In this document: positions 24,493 to 32,919 of the stretch, piece by piece
How positions within the stretch are numbered: the first letter of the stretch is position 1
Layout: each line of letters begins with the position of its first letter
Assembly: GCA_025450035.1 (NCBI GenBank)
Contig: JANWIF010000150.1
Span: 1 to 33,824, forward strand
DNA: 33,824 nt
Reading direction: 5' to 3'
From: Gemmatimonadaceae bacterium
GTDB lineage: Bacteria; Gemmatimonadota; Gemmatimonadetes; Gemmatimonadales; Gemmatimonadaceae
Translations under genes and position numbers: made by a program
The notes under the pieces: generated by a model
Told to the model about the DNA's origin: nothing
What the model saw: only the letters and a program-made list of their open reading frames with translations
The model's database searches: none

Positions 24493-25227
24493 TTAGAACG
24501 TCACCTGCACGCCAGACGTCAGCAGCCGGTCCGTCTTCTTGAAGCCCGGCTCAGGCAGATTGTCGAATCGAATCACGTACGACACCTTGAGCGCGATGTT
24601 CGTGGACAAGGGAGCGACGAGTGCGCTCTCCGAGTTGATACGCAGATTCCGGCCCTGCTGAAGGTCCGGCAACGCCTCGAGTCCCTGTCGGAAGAACGCG
24701 GTCTTGGTGAAGACGTGCGTATACGATCCGGCAAGTCGGGCCGCCGCGAAGTCGTCTTCGATACCGGTGATGGAATGCTGTTGCGTGTATGAGAGACCGG
24801 CTTCCGCGTTGATCGAATCACGCGGCGCTTGGAAGACTTTCATGCCCACACCGACACCTTCCTCGAATCGGCGATCGAAGCCGGCGAACGTGTTCCGGTC
24901 GAACGCCACCAGCGCGTACAGCGAGAACCGCGGGCCCAGCGCCCTGTCGCCTCGCAGCAGTCCCTGCCACAAGCTGGCGTTAGTCTCGCCGTTGTTCTTC
25001 CCGTAGACCACGGAGAACGAATGCGTGAGGCCCCACACGCCGGCCGTCCAGTCGACGCGCTCGCCGGCGTTGAAGGTGGTAACGCTGGAGTTGCCCGATG
25101 CGTTCACCAAGCCTATGTCGCCGGTGAATTTCACAGCGTGTTTGGTTGTATCGGGTTGTTGTGCGGCGAGGGGGGCGGCCGTAAGGCAGAGTGCGACTAC
25201 CCAATGCAGTGTACGACGGCAGATCAT
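24493..25227 (-). CDS. Outer-membrane DUF481 family protein
   Basis: A 244-aa exported beta-barrel. The Sec signal is MICRRTLHWVVALCLTAAPLAAQ. The mature protein opens with KFTGDIGLVNASGNSSVTTFNAGE, which is the DUF481 (YdiY-like) start, and alternates short beta-strands to the end. The last residue is Phe (SGVQVTF), as expected for the BAM recognition signal. Function of the family is unknown (salt- or acid-induced in enterobacteria). No clear Shine-Dalgarno precedes the ATG. A short TCGCG/CGCGA hairpin at 24461-24476 lies between it and the convergent LolA-like gene. Confidence 0.85.
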   Translation of the reverse strand: MICRRTLHWVVALCLTAAPLAAQQPDTTKHAVKFTGDIGLVNASGNSSVTTFNAGERVDWTAGVWGLTHSFSVVYGKNNGETNASLWQGLLRGDRALGPRFSLYALVAFDRNTFAGFDRRFEEGVGVGMKVFQAPRDSINAEAGLSYTQQHSITGIEDDFAAARLAGSYTHVFTKTAFFRQGLEALPDLQQGRNLRINSESALVAPLSTNIALKVSYVIRFDNLPEPGFKKTDRLLTSGVQVTF

Positions 25228-25271
25228 TTATGTATGATGGCGTGAGGAGCGATGCGAACCGGAGGTCCGGG

Positions 25272-25427
25272 GGTGAAAGTGCGTTGCCCTTGAGCAAGAT
25301 GAGGACCACGGACGGTTTGGACCGGCCTGAGGTGCTCGCCAAGCAGTTGACCTGGCAGCCTGAGCAGGCTGTGCCGCCGCTCCAGATCGACCTTAACGTG
25401 TTCTTTGCCGACGTGGTCGGGGAATAA
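25272..25427 (+). pseudogene. Possible histidine-kinase fragment in an otherwise empty interval
   Basis: The 329 bases between the divergent DUF481 and msrA genes hold no intact gene. One plus frame here ends with LAKQLTWQPEQ...PPLQIDLNVFFADVVGE and a stop at 25425. This resembles the segment after the HisKA helix of soluble histidine kinases (LTRQLLAFSR...LDLNxVV). The match is short, so a chance resemblance remains possible. A six-pair inverted repeat (AACGGA/TCCGTT, 25509-25526) lies 30 bases before msrA. Confidence 0.25.
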
Positions 25428-25556
25428 GTCTCTTGGTGACCGCGATCGAAGTCTGCAACTTTCGCGCGTGAACCTCCGTTAGTCATTCGGGGTAGATTAC
25501 GGCAACACAACGGAGCCCGTTCCGTTACTCCCGCCCATGATCTGGAGACCGATCGT

Positions 25557-26246
25557 ATGATTCAGCCCATTGTTCGCGGTGCCGCGGTACTCGGCGCCAC
25601 CATAGCGGCCGTGGCACTCGTCGCCAGCCATTTCGGGAGCGCGGCACTGTCCACGCCCGTTCCGGGGCCGGCGCTGGATGCGACCCATGCGCCCACGGTG
25701 AAAGAGGAGACGGCGGTGCTGTCGGGTGGCTGCTTCTGGGGAATGCAGGCGGTGTTCGAGCACGTGAAGGGCGTCACGGCAGTTACGTCGGGCTATGCCG
25801 GCGGTGTTGCGTCGACGGCCAGTTACGAGCAGGTCGAGACGGGCAGCACGGGCCAGGCGGAATCGGTGCGCATCGTGTTCGACCCATCGCAGGTGACGTA
25901 CGGACAGTTGCTTCACGTGTTCTTTGCCGTGCACGATCCCACAGAGCTGAACCGGCAGGGGCCGGACGTGGGGCCGCAATATCGCTCGTCCATCTTCTAT
26001 ACCACCGACGAGCAGAAGAACGTGGCCGTGGCGTACATTGCGCAACTCGAGCGCGTGAAGACGTTCTCAGAGCCGATCGTCACGAAGGTAGTACCGTACA
26101 CGGGGTTCTTCCCCGCCGAGGCGTACCATCAGGGATACTTCGACCGCCACCCGGACGATCCCTACATCGTGATCAACGACCGTCCCAAGGTCGCGCACCT
26201 GCGCCAGGCGTTCGCCAGCCTGTACCGCGAGACGCCTGTTCGCTGA
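25557..26246 (+). CDS. msrA: Exported peptide methionine sulfoxide reductase MsrA
   Basis: Reduces methionine-S-sulfoxide in proteins. The catalytic motif GGCFWGMQAVFEHVKGV is intact with its Cys, followed by GYAGGVASTASYEQVETGSTGQAESV and the C-terminal PAEAYHQGYF segment. At 229 aa it is longer than the cytosolic enzyme because of an N-terminal hydrophobic segment (AAVLGATIAAVALVASHFG), so it is exported or membrane-anchored and would repair envelope proteins. The usual recycling Cys residues near the C-terminus are absent (the protein ends ASLYRETPVR), so it probably depends on another reductant. It ends three bases from the convergent SDR gene. Confidence 0.94.
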   Translation: MIQPIVRGAAVLGATIAAVALVASHFGSAALSTPVPGPALDATHAPTVKEETAVLSGGCFWGMQAVFEHVKGVTAVTSGYAGGVASTASYEQVETGSTGQAESVRIVFDPSQVTYGQLLHVFFAVHDPTELNRQGPDVGPQYRSSIFYTTDEQKNVAVAYIAQLERVKTFSEPIVTKVVPYTGFFPAEAYHQGYFDRHPDDPYIVINDRPKVAHLRQAFASLYRETPVR

Positions 26247-26249
26247 TGC

Positions 26250-27113
26250 TTAGCCGGTGATGGCGGCGGCGATCGCGGCTTCCGTGCGCGTGTAGAGTTC
26301 CGCGGCCAGCACATCATCGCGCGCGAGTGCCGTTGGCCTCGCCTCTCGGCATTTCACGTAGTATCGGCCGGTCTGCGACGCCAGCTCCGGTGCCGTTGCG
26401 CACCACACCTGCGTCTTCGCTCCGTTTTCGTTCGAGAGCATGAAGAGTTTCATCAGCGTGCGAACCGGCCAGGGGAGCGCCCGCCAGATGTTGGACGCCA
26501 CGGCGCCCGGATGCAGCGCATACGTTGTCACGCGCGTGCCGTCGAGGCGCTGCGCAAGTTCGCGCGCGTTGAGAATGTTCAGCAGTTTGGATTCCGCATA
26601 CTGTGCGAATCCGCTGCGAGACGGCTCGCGGCCCCGATCCAGCCAGGTCCAGTCGAACCGCTTCACGCTCGTGTGGGCGACGCTGGCCACGTTGACCACG
26701 CGCCCTTGCGGCGCCTGGCGCAGCCGCGGGAGCAGCAGCTGGGTGAGATAGAACGGCCCGACGTAGTTCGTGCCGATCGTGATCTCGAAGCCATCGGTCG
26801 TTAGGCCGACGGCACCGGCAAGGCCGGCATTATTGATCAACACATCGAGCGGTTTCCCCGTGGACAGGAACTGCTCGGCCGCTCGGCGCACCGACGCGAG
26901 GCTTCCCAGGTCGACGCGCAGGAAGTCGAGTTCCGCGTTCGGGTACTGCGTTCGGAGCGCTTCGAGCACCGGCCGCGTCCGTTCCTCCGACCGGGCCGCC
27001 AGCACCACGCTGCCGCCTCGAGCGGTCAGCGCTTGGGCAGTGGCGCGTCCGAGTCCAGAATTGGCGCCGGTCACGAGAAACGTGCGCCCGCGCAGATCGG
27101 TATCCGGCGTCAT
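26250..27113 (-). CDS. Retinol dehydrogenase-like short-chain dehydrogenase
   Basis: An NAD(P)-dependent SDR of 287 aa. All classical motifs are present: TGANSGLGRATA for the cofactor, NNAG, the catalytic Ser in VNVASVAHTS, and YAESK with Tyr and Lys. HPGAVASNIWR follows. The strong match to the RDH11-14/WWOX-like group suggests an oxidoreductase acting on a hydrophobic alcohol or ketone, but the substrate is unknown. The ATG overlaps the stop of the VOC gene (ATGA at 27113-27110), so both are made from one minus-strand transcript. Confidence 0.92.
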   Translation of the reverse strand: MTPDTDLRGRTFLVTGANSGLGRATAQALTARGGSVVLAARSEERTRPVLEALRTQYPNAELDFLRVDLGSLASVRRAAEQFLSTGKPLDVLINNAGLAGAVGLTTDGFEITIGTNYVGPFYLTQLLLPRLRQAPQGRVVNVASVAHTSVKRFDWTWLDRGREPSRSGFAQYAESKLLNILNARELAQRLDGTRVTTYALHPGAVASNIWRALPWPVRTLMKLFMLSNENGAKTQVWCATAPELASQTGRYYVKCREARPTALARDDVLAAELYTRTEAAIAAAITG

Positions 27114-27490
27114 CGGTCGTTGGCGGACGGCACCGCGAAACGCGGATTCTCGATCAGGCCGATGCGATTTCCGAACGGATCCGCGACCGTGGCCACGCGA
27201 ATGCCGTCGCCCACGTCCTGTATGGTGGCGACCAGCGTCGCGCCTTCTTGCAGGAAATGCCGGAGCGCATCGTCGATCGACTGCACGCCCCAGTACGCCA
27301 CGACCCCTCCCGGCCCCGCCGCTGCTTCGTTAGGCGAAGGGTCGAGTCCGAGCTCGTAGCCGCCCACGCTGAACCCCACGTAGAACGGCTCGTCGAAGTA
27401 GGGCTTCACTTGAAAGGCAGCGCTGTACCACGCCCGGGCACGAGCGAGATCGGGCACCTTGTAGATCACGGTGCGCAGGCCATTGACCAT
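27110..27490 (-). CDS. VOC (glyoxalase/bleomycin-resistance) family protein
   Basis: A 126-aa single VOC module with two beta-alpha-beta-beta-beta units: RTVIYKVPDLARARAWYSAAF, then GFSVGGYELGLDP, and VQSIDDALRHFLQEGATLV with VATVADPFGNRIGLIENP. The ATG at 27490 has GGAGG five bases upstream. The frame stays open for another 1000 bases upstream, but that extension has no VOC sequence and runs antisense through the FTR1 gene, so it is not coding. Metal-dependent isomerase or ring-cleavage chemistry is possible; no substrate can be given. Coupled to the downstream SDR. Confidence 0.9.
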   Translation of the reverse strand: MVNGLRTVIYKVPDLARARAWYSAAFQVKPYFDEPFYVGFSVGGYELGLDPSPNEAAAGPGGVVAYWGVQSIDDALRHFLQEGATLVATIQDVGDGIRVATVADPFGNRIGLIENPRFAVPSANDR

Positions 27491-27721
27491 CGATCCTCCA
27501 GTCGTGGGGAACCGCGCCAGACGGGCGTGGTATAGGACTCTCGTTCTCCGTATTCCGCCCAGCGCCCCCTGCTGCGCTTCAACGTTCGCCGCCCCACCGC
27601 CGCGGCGCCAGTCGGTGGCGGGCTCCCGCGTTCGCGTCCGGTCGTTGGGGACCGGTGAGTCCGGAGCCGTCAACTCCGGTCGCAGCACAAGGTTCACCAA
27701 CCACCAGGTACCAACCACCTT

Positions 27722-27835
27722 GTCGCCGCACGTCGCATCTATGAGGCTGCCGGCTTTCAGCTCGTGCACGAGGAACCGCACGATTTGTTTGGTCACGGCC
27801 TGCTGGCGCAGACGTGGGAGCTCGAGCGTCCGTGA
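27722..27835 (+). pseudogene. C-terminal remnant of a GNAT acetyltransferase
   Basis: In the 530-base space between the VOC gene and the FTR1 gene, one plus frame reads [18 protein letters not shown], then [14 protein letters not shown] and a stop. This is the C-terminal end of the GNAT group often fused to MarR regulators (ARxLYExAGFRLV...FG..L..QTWEL). The acetyl-CoA motif that should precede it is missing, and upstream sequence in the frame is unrelated, so only about 37 codons of the gene remain. I see no other gene in 27491-28021. A perfect TTGACA at 27841 has no matching -10. Confidence 0.6.
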
Positions 27836-28021
27836 CCAACTTGACAGAGGCAGCGCGCCTCGCCAAACTGCGCGGACAATGCCGATGAATAATCTCCCCA
27901 TTTCGCCCGTCGCCAGTACCTCCGCGTTAGGCACCGCCGGTACAGGCCGCCGCGCTGTCGGCGTCGACGCTCGGTGACCGCGGTGCGTTGGGTTCAGCGC
28001 GACTCCACGTGAACATCGTGA

Positions 28022-29080
28022 ATGGCCAGTTCCTTGTCTGAGACGACGCCGCCGACTCGTCGTTCCCGCTTCGGCGTCCCGCTCGGCATCGCCATCGCCA
28101 CCGTGCTCGTGCTTGGGCTGCTGCTCTGGCAAGGGCTCTCGTCCGCCGGCGTCCCCGCACCGGCCGGGCGGGGTTCTGTGGCGGTGCTCGACATCGGGGT
28201 TCTCGTCTTTCGCGAAGGGTTGGAATCGATTCTCGTGGTGTCGGCCATCACCGCCAGCATGGTCGATGCCCAGCGAAGCTACAGGAGGCCGATCGCTGCG
28301 GGCGCCGCCATCGGCATGCTCGCCACGCTCCTCACCTGGAGTATCGTGGTCGCGATCATTGACGACCTCAGCACCAACTTGCCGGCGCTCGACATCCAGG
28401 CCGCCACGGGCCTCCTCGCAATCGTCGTGCTGCTGGTCGTGATGAATTGGTTCTTCCACAAGGTGTACTGGACGGGCTGGATCTCGCTTCACACGCGAAG
28501 GAAGCGCGCGCTGATGAACAGTGCGACCGACGTCACGGCATCACGCGGCGGATTACTCTGGGGACTCGGTCTGCTCGGCTTCTCGTCGCTCTATCGCGAG
28601 GGCTTCGAGGTTGTCCTGTTCCTCCAGAGCTATCGTCTGCGGACAGGGGGGCGTGTCGTCCTCGAGGGCGTGCTGATCGGGGTGGCGTGTACGGCTCTGG
28701 TCGCCATCCTCACCTTCGTCGCCCACCGCCGGCTTCCGTACAAGAAGATGCTGGTGCTCACCGGGACGCTGCTCGGAATCGTGCTGCTCGTCATGGTTGG
28801 CGAGCAGGCGCAGGAAATGCAACAGGCCGGGTGGATTCCCACCACGGTGATTTCATGGTTGGAGCACGTGATTCCCGATTGGATGGGGATGTGGTTTTCG
28901 ATTTTTCCCACCGTGCAATCGTTGGTCGCGCAGTTGGTCGCCGCCGTACTGGTCCTTGGCTCGTACGTCGTTGCCCGATGGCGGGCGGGCGCCGGGTCCT
29001 CGCGGCCTGGCGGTCCTCTCGCATTGCGTGCAGTATCAACGAGCACGGCGGTCGAAGGACGTCAGCATGATTCGCGGTGA
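28022..29080 (+). CDS. FTR1-family high-affinity iron permease
   Basis: An inner-membrane permease of 352 aa with about seven helices. Both iron-binding REGLE-type motifs are present: R64-E-G-L-E68 in VFREGLESILV and R192-E-G-F-E196 in YREGFEVVLFLQSY. A first helix (IAIATVLVLGLLLW) may be an extra anchor. There is no EfeO, EfeB or multicopper-oxidase gene next to it, so it stands alone, unlike EfeUOB. The mechanosensitive channel gene follows after 24 bases and may be co-transcribed. Confidence 0.92.
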   Translation: MASSLSETTPPTRRSRFGVPLGIAIATVLVLGLLLWQGLSSAGVPAPAGRGSVAVLDIGVLVFREGLESILVVSAITASMVDAQRSYRRPIAAGAAIGMLATLLTWSIVVAIIDDLSTNLPALDIQAATGLLAIVVLLVVMNWFFHKVYWTGWISLHTRRKRALMNSATDVTASRGGLLWGLGLLGFSSLYREGFEVVLFLQSYRLRTGGRVVLEGVLIGVACTALVAILTFVAHRRLPYKKMLVLTGTLLGIVLLVMVGEQAQEMQQAGWIPTTVISWLEHVIPDWMGMWFSIFPTVQSLVAQLVAAVLVLGSYVVARWRAGAGSSRPGGPLALRAVSTSTAVEGRQHDSR

Positions 29081-29104
29081 CCGTTTCCTCTTGGGAGGTG
29101 GCAC

Positions 29105-29554
29105 ATGTGGAAGGACTTCAAGGCGTTCATCATGCGGGGAAATGTCATCGATCTGGCCGTCGGATTCGTCATGGGCGTCGCATTCGGCGCGATCGTCAAA
29201 TCCCTCGTCGACGATGTGATCATGCCGCCGATCGGGCTCGCCCTCGGCAAAGTGGACTTCTCGAATCTGTACGTATTGCTTCACGACGGAGCGAAGGCAG
29301 CCGGCCCATACGCCTCTCTCGCCGACGCCAAGGCCGCGGGAGCGGTGACGCTCAACTACGGCCTCTTCGTCAATTCGGTGATCTCGTTTCTCATTGTCGC
29401 CGCGGCGGTATTCGTGGTCGTCCGGCTCGTGAGTAAGCTGCAGAAGCCGGCCGCTGCCGCGCCGACGACGAAGGCGTGCCCGTTCTGCGCCACCGACATC
29501 CCGCTCGCCTCGCGTCGCTGCCCGAACTGCACGTCGCAACTCGCGCAGGCCTAA
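29105..29554 (+). CDS. mscL: Large-conductance mechanosensitive channel MscL with C-terminal zinc ribbon
   Basis: A pressure-relief channel of 149 aa. The N-terminal helix and TM1 are standard (FKAFIMRGNVIDLAVGFVMG, AFGAIVKSLVDDVIMPPIG). TM2 is NSVISFLIVAAAVFVVVRLV. In place of the usual C-terminal charged bundle there is an Ala/Pro linker and a zinc ribbon: C125-PF-C128 and C139-PN-C142. The four cysteines are regularly spaced and likely bind Zn2+ in the cytoplasm. GGGAGG lies seven bases upstream of the ATG. Channel identity is certain from sequence; the ribbon's role is not known. Confidence 0.95.
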   Translation: MWKDFKAFIMRGNVIDLAVGFVMGVAFGAIVKSLVDDVIMPPIGLALGKVDFSNLYVLLHDGAKAAGPYASLADAKAAGAVTLNYGLFVNSVISFLIVAAAVFVVVRLVSKLQKPAAAAPTTKACPFCATDIPLASRRCPNCTSQLAQA

Positions 29555-29570
29555 CGTAGCGGGTCCATAC

Positions 29571-29604
29571 GCGCGCGCCGAGCGAAGCACCCTGCGGCGC
29601 GCGC
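29571..29604. terminator. GC-rich hairpin between convergent mscL and receptor genes
   Basis: GCGCGCGCCG (29571-29580) and CGGCGCGCGC (29595-29604) form a perfect 10-bp stem with a 14-base loop. It lies in the 59 bases between two genes ending towards each other, so it may serve both. No T-run follows on either strand. Confidence 0.5.
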
Positions 29605-29613
29605 CAATCGTTC

Positions 29614-31968
29614 TCAGTACGAAGCATCCAGCCGCACCTGTACGGTGCGCGGCCGCCCGATCGAGGCGCCGCTGAAGAACGCGCCTTTCAGCACGTACGC
29701 CTCGCCAAACGCGTTGTCGACGTACACCTGTGGCCGCAGGATCGTGCCGCCGACGATGAACGTGTAGCCGGCGCTCAGGTTCACGATGACGCTCGGAGCC
29801 ACCTTGTAGCCGCGGTTGAAGTCGAACAACCCGGCTCCGTAGGACGGCAGCGAGGGGTCCGACGGATCGGGTGTCAGTCCGTTAGTCAAACCCGATCCGT
29901 AGATTCCGGTGGCGCCCAGATAGAACTGATGCGCTGAATACACCGCTGACACGAGCGCTGAGATGCGCTGGTCGTGATCCAGGTCGAAATCGCTCTGCGG
30001 TGGCGCGCTGGGGAAGAAGCCCCCAGTGATCGTACCGTACCCGTACGCATGGTTGAGCGCGAAGTTCACGTACCCCGAGAGCGGGCCCGCCGGCCTTACT
30101 TCGAACGCGGCTTCGACACCCGTAATACGTACCTGTTCGATGTTCACCGAGGTGGTGATCGCCGAGCCGGGAATCGTGTTGTCGTCGATCCCGGGGGTGC
30201 TCTCCTTGTGGTACCCCGACAGCTTCGCGACCACGCCGAACGGGAAGCGATGGATGTAGCCAAGCTCGTAGAAGTTGTCGCGCTCGGGGAGCGTCGGCTG
30301 TTCTACCACACCCGAATCCGCGGCACTCGTGATGGCCCGAAGGTCTTCGATGTTCGTCGGGACGAACATGCGGCCATAGTACAGATAGAGCGTGTTCGCC
30401 GGATCGGGAAAGAAGTTCAGCCGTAGGCGCGGGCTCACCTGATGTTGATCGCCGGCGAACGGCGCGACGTGTGAGTCGTATCGTACGCCGGTCCGCAGTT
30501 CGAACCACTCGACCGGCGCGAAGGACGTTTGCGCGTACAAGCCGATGTCGTGTCCCGACAGCCCCGAATTGGACACCGGACCATGGCTCCCATTGGCAGC
30601 CACGGTCTGGAACAACTCGTGTCCCGTGGTATACGACGGCAGCGTTCCGAACTTAAAGCCGACTTCGTGACTCAACCGCAACGTGTAGTCGACCTTCACG
30701 CCGTAGGTGTCGAAGGAGCGGTTCTCGCTCACGTTGTAGGGCACGGTGTCAGGAAAGAACACGAAAGACGGCTCGTCAGCGGGGCTGGGCGAATATGCGA
30801 GGCTGCCATGTCGCGCGAACAATCCCAGGAAAACATCCGACCCGGCATCGGTGCTCGAGGACTCACCCGAAAATTGGTGGTGCCAAGCGAAGTTGGCAAA
30901 ACTGTTGATGTCCCGCTGCCGATCGTCGCGCAGTCCCTGAGTCGAATCGAACGGCACCAGAAAGTTGGTCCGCGCCCAGTCCAGATCGAGCGTGAGTACA
31001 TCGCGATCGGTCGGCATGTACTCGATCTTTCCAAAGCCAAAGACATCCAACCCGCTATTGTGAAAGTTGATCGGCCGGCCCGTGAGCGTGTCGGTCATCA
31101 CCGGCTCCTGCCGCATGCCACTTTCCTGCCGCGTGCCTGAAAGAAAAAACCCCCAGTTGCCGGGGTTGCTGCTCAGTGACAGCGACTGTCGGTTCGTCTG
31201 ATACGAGCCTGCGAACGCGCTCACGGTGGTATGGAATCCGCCCGTGGGGATTTTCGTTTGGACGTTGATCACAGCCGCGTTCTTGTTGCCGTATTCGGCG
31301 TCCCACCCGCCCGTCTCGAAATCGATCCGGTTTGCGACCGCCGGATCGAACAGCTCGTTCAGGCTCCCCGAAATCCCTGCGGGCACCGGGACGCCATCTA
31401 TGTAGTACGTGTATTCGGCGTGCTGCCCGCGAATGTGTACGTCTCCCGTTGGCGCGCGCGCGGCGCCCACAATCGACTGCTGCAGGATTTGCGATGTCGT
31501 GTTCGTCGGGGCGCCGTGATACCGGTTCTGATCGAATACCTGGTCGCCCGTTCGCGTGTCGACCGTGATCGGGGTAGTCGCGAGGATGGTGACCGCCTCG
31601 AGATTGAGCGGCGTGGGTGTTAGGCGAATCACCACCGCCGCATCGCCGCCTGACGCCGGCATGGTGATGTCCTGCACCGCGGGACGGTAGCCGATGAAGC
31701 GCACCTCGAGACGGTACGCGCCGGGCGCGAGATCATGTATCCGGAACCGGCCGAACTGATCGGCGCTGGTGGCGGCCACGACATTTCCGTTTCGCATCAC
31801 GGCGATCTCGCTGCCATAGAGGGGTGCGCCGTTGGCGCTGTCGCTCACGGTGCCGGCCAGGTCGCCAGTCGCCGCGGCCATCGCGAGTGCTGCGCGGACG
31901 CGAACGGCGGTGGCGCCCAAGACGATGAGCGCGGCCAGCACCGGGATCGACACGCGACGACAGGGCAT
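29614..31968 (-). CDS. TonB-dependent receptor with N-terminal carboxypeptidase-regulatory-like domain
   Basis: An outer-membrane receptor of 784 aa from the ATG at 31968, which has GGAG nine bases upstream and begins with a Sec signal (CRRVSIPVLAALIVLGATAV). An ATG at 31995 is possible but has no ribosome site. Order: CarboxypepD_reg-like domain (about 30-115, GTVSDSANGAPLYGSEIAV...YRLEVRFIGYRP), plug (HIRGQHAEYTYYIDGVPVP, about 170-230) and a long barrel ending in YGRMFVPTNIEDL, AGYTFIVGG and a final Tyr (VRLDASY). No classical SusC partner (SusD) is present. Substrate unknown. A LytTR response regulator lies directly upstream on the same strand and is a plausible controller. Confidence 0.9.
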   Translation of the reverse strand: MPCRRVSIPVLAALIVLGATAVRVRAALAMAAATGDLAGTVSDSANGAPLYGSEIAVMRNGNVVAATSADQFGRFRIHDLAPGAYRLEVRFIGYRPAVQDITMPASGGDAAVVIRLTPTPLNLEAVTILATTPITVDTRTGDQVFDQNRYHGAPTNTTSQILQQSIVGAARAPTGDVHIRGQHAEYTYYIDGVPVPAGISGSLNELFDPAVANRIDFETGGWDAEYGNKNAAVINVQTKIPTGGFHTTVSAFAGSYQTNRQSLSLSSNPGNWGFFLSGTRQESGMRQEPVMTDTLTGRPINFHNSGLDVFGFGKIEYMPTDRDVLTLDLDWARTNFLVPFDSTQGLRDDRQRDINSFANFAWHHQFSGESSSTDAGSDVFLGLFARHGSLAYSPSPADEPSFVFFPDTVPYNVSENRSFDTYGVKVDYTLRLSHEVGFKFGTLPSYTTGHELFQTVAANGSHGPVSNSGLSGHDIGLYAQTSFAPVEWFELRTGVRYDSHVAPFAGDQHQVSPRLRLNFFPDPANTLYLYYGRMFVPTNIEDLRAITSAADSGVVEQPTLPERDNFYELGYIHRFPFGVVAKLSGYHKESTPGIDDNTIPGSAITTSVNIEQVRITGVEAAFEVRPAGPLSGYVNFALNHAYGYGTITGGFFPSAPPQSDFDLDHDQRISALVSAVYSAHQFYLGATGIYGSGLTNGLTPDPSDPSLPSYGAGLFDFNRGYKVAPSVIVNLSAGYTFIVGGTILRPQVYVDNAFGEAYVLKGAFFSGASIGRPRTVQVRLDASY

Positions 31969-32142
31969 GAGGGGACTCCGGAACGAATGGGACATGAGGC
32001 GGCGCTCAAAATTTCCGGTGAGCGCATCGTTCCGCACGCTACGCGTGCGGCGAGCCCTGGCCTAACGATTTTCCATGGATGGCCGCCGGGAGCCGGTGAA
32101 CGGTCGGCGATCGGCGATCGGCGGCGAACGGGGGACCGCAGT

Positions 32143-32919
32143 CTAGAGCTTGAGCAGGTGTTCCCGAAGCATCCGCGCGCGCTGGCGGCTCACGTGTAGC
32201 TGCTGGCGATTCGCGAGCACCACCACATAGCTCCCGCCGGGCATCGGACTCACGCGCTGCACCGTACTCATGTTCGCGAGCGTGCTCCGCGACAACCGCA
32301 CGAAGAGCGCCGGATCCAAACGCGCCTCGAGATCCTTGAGCCGGTGGTTGATGCTGTGCCGCTGGCCGGTCAGGGTCGTGAGATGCAGCAGCTCTCCCTG
32401 CGCCACGATCGATGCGATCTGGGTGACGGCGACGAGGAGAATGTCGTCGCGCGAGCGAACGGGAATCCGCCGCAGGTACGCCGCGGCACCGGAGCCGGTG
32501 TAGAGCGCCGCGGCCCGCACGCGCTCGGCGTCGCTAGGCCGGGCATCCGCTTGCTCGAGCCGTTCCTGCGCTCGATGTAGTGTGCGGGCGAGTCGCTCGG
32601 CATCGACCGGCTTGAGCAAGTAGTCGATCGCGTTCACCTCGAACGCGCGGACGGCGTACTCGTCGTACGCGGTCACGAAGGCAAACAACGGCAGATACGG
32701 CTTCTTCACGAGACGCACGACGGTCAGTCCATCGACTTCCGGCATCTGCAGGTCGAGTAGGGCCAGGTCCGGCCGCGTCGCCTCGATGAGCTGCACCGCC
32801 GCGGCGCCACCGTCGGCCTCGCCCACGAGCTCGGCGCCACGGCACGCGCGCACCGCGGCGGCCAGGAACGCGCGTGCCGGGCGCTCATCGTCCGCGATCA
32901 CGATGCGCACGGGAGCCAT
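32143..32919 (-). CDS. LytTR-family response regulator
   Basis: A 258-aa two-component regulator. The receiver has its acidic pair D10/D11, phospho-acceptor D56 in LLDLQMPEVDG, the Thr/Ser of FVTAYDEYAV and the Lys of LLKPVDAERL. The LytTR DNA-binding domain follows from about 155: IASIVAQGELLHLTTLTGQRH, then LVRLSRSTLANMSTVQRVSP and a basic end. The ATG at 32919 overlaps the kinase stop (TGATG); a GTG three bases before is not needed. It is made with the kinase and may control the receptor gene 175 bases downstream. Confidence 0.95.
   Translation of the reverse strand: MAPVRIVIADDERPARAFLAAAVRACRGAELVGEADGGAAAVQLIEATRPDLALLDLQMPEVDGLTVVRLVKKPYLPLFAFVTAYDEYAVRAFEVNAIDYLLKPVDAERLARTLHRAQERLEQADARPSDAERVRAAALYTGSGAAAYLRRIPVRSRDDILLVAVTQIASIVAQGELLHLTTLTGQRHSINHRLKDLEARLDPALFVRLSRSTLANMSTVQRVSPMPGGSYVVVLANRQQLHVSRQRARMLREHLLKL

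Noticed and set aside
27841-27870. Perfect TTGACA as a promoter for the FTR1 gene
   Set aside because: There is no acceptable -10 at 16-18 bases, and it lies about 180 bases from the start codon.
27491-28492. Upstream in-frame extension of the VOC gene through the FTR1 region
   Set aside because: The sequence is unlike any VOC extension, runs antisense to the FTR1 gene, and the ATG at 27490 has a strong ribosome site.
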